The notes below the pieces were generated by a model. It saw only the letters and a program-made list of their open reading frames with translations. It was not told where the DNA came from and did not search any database. Source: JAABRU01 sp041390465 (GTDB lineage: Bacteria; Desulfobacterota; Desulfobacteria; Desulfobacterales; Desulfococcaceae). From it: a stretch of 64,000 nt of DNA. The position numbers were made by a program, and so were the translations under genes. How positions within the stretch are numbered: position 1 is the first letter of the stretch; each line of letters begins with the position of its first letter. The DNA lies in assembly GCA_041390465.1 (NCBI GenBank), contig JAWKPW010000001.1, positions 62,001-126,000 on the forward strand. Direction: 5' to 3'. Shown here in pieces: positions 59,995-64,000 of this stretch.

Positions 59995-60072
59995 CAGTTT
60001 TTTTGTGACCTTTGTGCCGTCTTTGTGACCTTTGTGGTTAAAAAAAGCATGGTTTCAATGGAGAATTGGTAT
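59995..60072. repeat. Family D half-element
   Basis: Only the right part of a D element is clear: GTGACCTTTGTGCC, GTGACCTTTGTGG, then AAGCATGGTTTCAATGGAGA and ATTGGTAT. A matching left end is not obvious. The spacer 59839-59994 otherwise shows nothing. Confidence 0.5.
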
Positions 60073-60073
60073 A

Positions 60074-60229
60074 ATACCAAATCGCCATTGAAAAGATACC
60101 TGCAAATAAGGCGGACAGAAATTTCCGTTTATCCAAAAAACCGGATTTTTCAGAAAAATCCGGTTGTTCTGACAGGCAAAGCAATGGAAAAACTGTCAAT
60201 ACTGCATCAGTTCAACAGAGAATCGGCAT
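60074..60229. mobile_element. Family D element with E hairpin core
   Basis: A 156-base element with ends ATACCAAATCGCCATTGAAA and TTCAACAGAGAATCGGCAT and a hairpin at 60134-60168. Its left 90 bases are nearly identical to 59255-59345. It joins the preceding half-element and the next element head to tail. Confidence 0.65.
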
Positions 60230-60230
60230 C

Positions 60231-60402
60231 ATACCGATTCCCCATTGAAAACATGCTATCCAAAAAACCGGATTTTTCTGAAAAATCCGGTTTTTTCATT
60301 CCCTGTTTCATCCTGCAAAAACTGAATTGCTCAGGTACCGGAGATGGCACAAAGATCACAGGAAACTGACAGGACAGTATAAAATTAACGGCGAATCGGT
60401 AT
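60231..60402. mobile_element. Family D element with E hairpin core
   Basis: A 172-base element with ends ATACCGATTCCCCATTGAAA and AACGGCGAATCGGTAT and a hairpin at 60261-60297. Its right 140 bases are nearly identical to 59315-59456. It ends about 40 bases downstream of the cbiK stop. Confidence 0.65.
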
Positions 60403-60443
60403 GAAACATTGTTTCAGTATGGCAGCACGCGGCAGCCCGGAGA

Positions 60444-61217
60444 TCATTTGTCCGGAATCACATCCAGTGCCTCCCGGATATGCTCACAGAACATCTCTGC
60501 CACAGCCTTTTTCATGCCCAGACTTTCCCTGTCCACACTGACCTCAAAACCTTCTTTTTCAAAAAAAGACAGCCAGGAATCTTCCCTGCCTGCGATGTCT
60601 TCTTCAAAATGCACTCCGGCTACCAGCATCATGGGAGCGAGCCGGATCTTTGCAAATCCCCCGGCTTTCACTTTTTGAATAATCGTCTTGGGAGACAGGT
60701 AACTGCCTTCCACCATTCCCACATAGACACCGGGGCCGACTGCATCGCCCAGAATCTGGTTCATGGCCATGTAACTGGACCAGGAAGGATGGTCGGTTCC
60801 GTGGCCGATGAGAACCAATGCCTCATCCTCTGATCTGTGTCGGCCGTTGCAGAGAATCCTTGCAATCCGTTCATAATCTTTCGGAGCAGCCAGCAGCGGC
60901 AGACCGACAGAAGTGCGGATATTGCAGCCCCGCACTTCTTCGATCAGGCGCGAAAATTCATGCCCGCACATCATGTGAAGGGACTGCACCACTGCCCATT
61001 CGCGGCCTTCCTGTATGAGATCATTGAGGATTTCATGGGGATGCCGGAGATCAATATCCCGCCGGACCTTGATCCAGTCCCGCACCATGCGGGAAGAATA
61101 TGCCCAGCGGATTTCATGATCCGGAAACTGTTCCCGGATCACCCGGTCAATAAAACGGTAGGTTTCCAGTGCCCGTGTGGTGGTGCCGAATGCGGCCGGT
61201 ACAATGGGGACATTCAT
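60444..61217 (-). CDS. cbiK: Sirohydrochlorin cobaltochelatase
   Basis: A 257-residue anaerobic-type class II chelatase that inserts Co(II), or Fe(II) in some species, into sirohydrochlorin on the cobalamin/siroheme pathway. The metal-binding histidines are His139 in VLIGHGTDHPSW and His203 in LVAGVHFEEDIAG; the family block PAFGTTT-like reads VPAAFGTTTRALETY. The length fits CbiK of sulfate-reducing bacteria in its cytoplasmic form, since no signal peptide is visible. The ATG at 61217 follows AAAGGAGGAGG. A TonB-dependent receptor is encoded further upstream on the same strand, which hints at a link to corrinoid or metal uptake. Confidence 0.92.
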   Translation of the reverse strand: MNVPIVPAAFGTTTRALETYRFIDRVIREQFPDHEIRWAYSSRMVRDWIKVRRDIDLRHPHEILNDLIQEGREWAVVQSLHMMCGHEFSRLIEEVRGCNIRTSVGLPLLAAPKDYERIARILCNGRHRSEDEALVLIGHGTDHPSWSSYMAMNQILGDAVGPGVYVGMVEGSYLSPKTIIQKVKAGGFAKIRLAPMMLVAGVHFEEDIAGREDSWLSFFEKEGFEVSVDRESLGMKKAVAEMFCEHIREALDVIPDK

Positions 61218-61304
61218 CTACTTGCCTCCTCCTTTTAGACATCATATTCATACCATAATCACAGGCACATACTGTAAAATGCAATATTCATCAACCGTCT
61301 GATT

Positions 61305-61487
61305 TCAGTTTAAGCTGACAGAAAGATGATCGTTTGCAAAAAATCCTTCTGCGGCAAGCAGACCGTTCATGTTTTTTTTCACCCACTTCCGCATGGAACG
61401 TATCAGAGCCGGATCATGGAAACAGATGATTTCTCCCAGACAGTTCAAGTCCTGCTGGACACGCCAGTAAAAATGCATAATTTTCAC
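61305..61487 (-). CDS. Short open frame, doubtful
   Basis: A 60-codon frame starting with GTG (or ATG three codons later), containing LIRSMRKWVKKNMNGLLAAE. It has no ribosome-binding site and no known family. It lies between two real genes on the same strand and could be a remnant. Confidence 0.25.
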   Translation of the reverse strand: MKIMHFYWRVQQDLNCLGEIICFHDPALIRSMRKWVKKNMNGLLAAEGFFANDHLSVSLN

Positions 61488-61535
61488 TTTGTATGTATAA
61501 CTTCTTGGAATAATAATCAGGAAGATACTTTCATT

Positions 61536-61739
61536 TTACACAATTCTCACCGCGGATGTGCGCGTAAAACCGGTTCCGCTGGGGAAAATGACGAAAAAAG
61601 GCTGATGAATTTCCAGATCATCCAATTGGATTTCATTGCCCTGTGCATCTTCCAGATGATGGGCAAACATCGCCAGGCTTTTCCGGTAAAGCTTTCCCAT
61701 GCTGGAAACTTCAAATCTCTGATCACGCTGTCTCATCAT
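61536..61739 (-). CDS. Small hypothetical protein
   Basis: A 67-residue soluble protein with MMRQRDQRFEVSSMGKLYRK at the start and FFVIFPSGTGFTRTSAVRIV at the end. The ATG at 61739 follows AGGAGG at good distance, which supports translation. I know no family. Immediately upstream lies a family B element. Confidence 0.5.
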   Translation of the reverse strand: MMRQRDQRFEVSSMGKLYRKSLAMFAHHLEDAQGNEIQLDDLEIHQPFFVIFPSGTGFTRTSAVRIV

Positions 61740-61765
61740 AATAACCTCCTAAAATTTTTAACTAC

Positions 61766-61869
61766 TACATGACCACGTTGAATTTTACAGAATCAAAAAC
61801 TGAATTTTTTCAAAAAATTCAGTTTTTTAATCACTGTTTCATACTATAAAAACTAAGTTGGTTATGTAC
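61766..61869. mobile_element. Family B element, copy 3
   Basis: A 104-base element with ends TACATGACCACGTTG and AAGTTGGTTATGTA and the CAAAAACTGAATTTTTTC central hairpin. It is the first of three elements packed between the small gene and the TonB receptor. Confidence 0.75.
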
Positions 61870-62009
61870 TGCATGAAAATATAGAATCTGAAGAGTGTAA
61901 AAATTAAGGCAGGAGGCCGGTTTTTTGCAAACCTGCAAAAGATCTCCCGCTTCGGGGCTTAATTTTGCACTCCGAAAAAATCTGAAACATCAGATTATTG
62001 CAATGTTTC

Positions 62010-62177
62010 TAGGTTCTGTTGACATTTCAGATCAGGAAGCCTGTTTCATGGGTTCCGGACTGAACCGGACACAGCGCTTTGCCTCATTCCGGACAGAATC
62101 CGTTAATTCCGCCGGGTTCATACCGCAGGACGTGATTCAGAAAATTCAATGTGTTACAAAAATGTCAACAGAACCTA
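62010..62177. mobile_element. Family C element, copy 2
   Basis: A 168-base element flanked by TA, with ends GGTTCTGTTGACATTTCAGA and AAAATGTCAACAGAACC. The inner sequence differs from copy 1, so mainly the ends are conserved. It is separated by one base from the next family B element. Confidence 0.78.
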
Positions 62178-62178
62178 A

Positions 62179-62281
62179 TACATGACCACGTTGAATCTTA
62201 CAGGATTGCAAACTAAATTTTTTCAGAAAATTCAGTTTGTTAATCAGACAGCGATTCTCTTGAAACTAATGTGGTTATGTA
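62179..62281. mobile_element. Family B element, copy 4, touching the receptor stop
   Basis: A 103-base, more diverged copy with ends TACATGACCACGTTG and AATGTGGTTATGTA. Its last base lies directly before the receptor stop codon (62282-62284). Confidence 0.7.
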
Positions 62282-64000
62282 CTAAAATGTCATATTCAGA
62301 CCGGTGACAAAACGGATACCGTCATCCGGATATCCGTGATGAAATTCAAAATCCGCATCAAAGAGATTGCAAATATTTATAAAGAATTCCAAAGGGATTT
62401 CTTTGACAGTAAAGGGCTGCACAGCTTTCAGATCCGCGGTGATATAATCATCCAGTTTCTGGGATTCCTGCGCTTCGGCCTCGCTGTAACGTTCTGCTTC
62501 ATAGCGCAGACACGTTTCCAGGCGGGTGTCAAACCGGGGCAGCACATATTTCAGTGTCGTGCTGAATTTGTGCCGGGGCGTATAAGAAAGTTCTTTTCCG
62601 GTTTCCCGGTTTTCAGAATCCTGAAGAATATAACTGAAATCGGCAGACAGCCCTGCATCCCAGGCATATTTCAGACTCAGTTCAATCCCGTGCCGCCAGG
62701 CTTTGTCCGCATTCACCGGCTGGTAAATCAGGTCGTCCCTTCGCAGATACACAATGGGATCGTCGGTGTCAGTCCGGAACAAAGTGGCCTGAAGCATCCG
62801 GTCTTTGCGGAAACGGTATTCAGCGCCCAGGTCATAAGACCATATTTTCTCCTCATCCAGATCCGGGTTGCCCCGCACCTGATCGTAAGAGCCGTGCGCG
62901 GGCTGGTAAAGCTGGCCGAATGTCGGCACATTGACCGTATATCCGGCGTTGCCTTTGATCAGCAGATGTTCTGTCAGAGCATAACTCAGGCCCCCGGAAC
63001 ATCCGGGATTGAAATCAAAATCACTGCTGTGATCTCCCCGCAGTCCCAAGGTCGCTGTAACGGTCCCGAAATGGCGGTCAACCTGGGCATGAAGACCGCC
63101 GCTGACCCGGTGATGATCGCCCGTAACGGTGTGGTCCGCATCATCCCGTTCCAGAATGCCGCCCGCGCGAAGCGCCCAGATGCCGCTCTCTTCGGACCAG
63201 GTGCTGTCCGCCTTGATTCCGAATTTTGTGTCTGTCAGATCCGAAGTGAATCCGGACTGGGATTCATCTGTCAGATCCACCTGATCCGCATAGGCTTTCA
63301 GGGAATAATCACCGCTTTCCCCGGCAAATCCCCGCAACTGAAAATCCGCGGAAGCTTTTGCATAACGCTGACGGGCATCCGGTGTGGGATTGTCTGTGGG
63401 ACCGGCGGAACCGTATTCTGAAATATAATAACGTCCGTTGACATCATACTGAAGCGCTGTCTCTGTTTTATGATCCCAGTGGAGGCTGAAAATGCCATTG
63501 TCACGGTCACTGTTGCTGCGCCTGCCATCACTGCGGGTTCCGGCTGCCGTCAGCATGACACTGCCGCTTTCCAAAGGCTGCGTATGGTTCAGGCTGCCTT
63601 CGGCCAGACCGAAAGACCCGGCACTGACTTTGATGCCTGTTTTTCCCTTTTTTGCTTTTTCCTCTGTGTCGGGCTGAAAATCATGGGTGACAATGCTGAT
63701 GGCCCCGTCTGCGGCTCCGGGGCCGAGCCAGACCGGAACCGGCGGTTTGAACACGGTGACAGATTTTACAATGTCAATGGGGATGGTGGACAGATCCGCT
63801 CCTCCGTACTGACTGGAATTGAGAGGCCGTCCGTTGAGCAGCACCAGCACACCGCCGGATTTTCCCGATCCCCGGATGGAGATACGCGTACCGATCCCTG
63901 CGGACGGACGCACTTCCACGCCCGGCATACTGTTTAAGGTTTCTTCCACGCTTAAAAAATTCCGCTCCTGAATCTCCTTCCTGTCCACCACTGTCACCTG
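62282..64000 (-). CDS. TonB-dependent outer-membrane receptor, 5' end outside window
   Basis: The visible 572 residues are a plug domain (RNFLSVEETLNSMPGVEVRP, RGSGKSGGVLVLLNGRPL) and a 22-strand-type barrel ending in GLNMTF with a C-terminal aromatic residue, as barrel assembly requires. The barrel contains FNPGCSGGLSYALTEHLLIK and DLGAEYRFRKDRMLQATLFR. The frame is open to the right edge, so the signal peptide and TonB box lie outside. It likely imports a siderophore, corrinoid or other metal complex using TonB energy. The cbiK gene downstream on the same strand suggests corrinoid or cobalt, but no cobalamin riboswitch can be seen because the leader is outside. Confidence 0.9.
   Translation of the reverse strand, partial: QVTVVDRKEIQERNFLSVEETLNSMPGVEVRPSAGIGTRISIRGSGKSGGVLVLLNGRPLNSSQYGGADLSTIPIDIVKSVTVFKPPVPVWLGPGAADGAISIVTHDFQPDTEEKAKKGKTGIKVSAGSFGLAEGSLNHTQPLESGSVMLTAAGTRSDGRRSNSDRDNGIFSLHWDHKTETALQYDVNGRYYISEYGSAGPTDNPTPDARQRYAKASADFQLRGFAGESGDYSLKAYADQVDLTDESQSGFTSDLTDTKFGIKADSTWSEESGIWALRAGGILERDDADHTVTGDHHRVSGGLHAQVDRHFGTVTATLGLRGDHSSDFDFNPGCSGGLSYALTEHLLIKGNAGYTVNVPTFGQLYQPAHGSYDQVRGNPDLDEEKIWSYDLGAEYRFRKDRMLQATLFRTDTDDPIVYLRRDDLIYQPVNADKAWRHGIELSLKYAWDAGLSADFSYILQDSENRETGKELSYTPRHKFSTTLKYVLPRFDTRLETCLRYEAERYSEAEAQESQKLDDYITADLKAVQPFTVKEIPLEFFINICNLFDADFEFHHGYPDDGIRFVTGLNMTF

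Noticed and set aside
61925..62185. 86-codon plus-strand open frame
   Set aside because: It lies mostly inside a family C element and reads through its inverted ends.
62282..64000. Cobalamin riboswitch for the TonB receptor
   Set aside because: The receptor's leader is outside the window, so nothing can be said; no riboswitch-like sequence was recognised elsewhere.

Overview
The window reads like the chromosome of an anaerobic, sensory-rich deltaproteobacterium (Desulfobacterota, probably a Desulfobacteraceae relative). This is inferred from gene content: a CbiK-type cobaltochelatase, a DUF362 protein, an [FeFe]-hydrogenase-like regulatory operon with NuoE and DRTGG partners, many multi-domain signalling proteins, and very many small dispersed repeats. 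No rRNA, tRNA or CRISPR array was seen. Both ends cut genes: a ribonuclease at the left edge and a TonB-dependent receptor at the right.

Layout. 1-7.4 kb: RNase II-type enzyme, membrane diguanylate cyclase, then a five-gene operon (NuoE-like, two DRTGG proteins, a small HATPase, a hydrogenase-like Fe-S protein) followed by a Uma2-type nuclease. 7.4-12.5 kb (minus strand): transglutaminase membrane protein, a decayed HD-domain gene, carA and a conserved hypothetical. 12.6-21.9 kb: a lipid/sugar-nucleotide operon (UDP-sugar pyrophosphorylase, CDP-alcohol phosphatidyltransferase, CdsA, PlsC), ilvE, a DMT transporter, a Nudix hydrolase, an AI-2E-type permease and a hexapeptide acyltransferase. 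22.2-30.8 kb: two broken genes, a TolC-like protein with a 3' frameshift, a universal stress protein, an SH3 protein with 18-residue tandem repeats, a CheW-like pair and a DUF362 protein. 31.1-37 kb: an accessory island with a fused toxin-antitoxin protein, antitoxin remnants, a DUF4258/YgiT pair and a single-chain Eco57I-type restriction-modification enzyme. 37.6-49 kb: class III nucleotide cyclase, decayed repeat-interrupted gene, DMP19 protein, hybrid PAS histidine kinase, class V aminotransferase, PhoB/PhoR-like pair and small proteins. 49.2-53 kb: second accessory patch with a frameshifted methyltransferase, a DNA methyltransferase fused to an Mrr-like nuclease, and a DUF6155 protein. 53-64 kb: large EF-hand membrane protein, chemoreceptor, PAS-LuxR regulator, PilZ protein, CbiK and the TonB receptor.

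The most distinctive property is the density of short inverted-repeat elements. At least three families with terminal inverted repeats (called A, B and C here), a larger family (D) with ends like ATACCGATTCTCCATTGA and exchangeable cores, and a common CCGGATTTTT hairpin (E) fill nearly all intergenic space. Several sit so tightly against genes that they supply stop codons. They coincide with a high rate of gene decay (at least six genes with frameshifts or nonsense changes), while long multi-domain genes remain intact, so the breaks are probably real rather than sequencing noise.

Functionally, the window combines redox or energy sensing (hydrogenase-like operon), second-messenger signalling (GGDEF, class III cyclase, PilZ), chemotaxis coupling (MCP, CheW-like proteins), phosphate-type two-component control, membrane lipid synthesis and tetrapyrrole/corrinoid metabolism (CbiK beside a TonB-dependent receptor).
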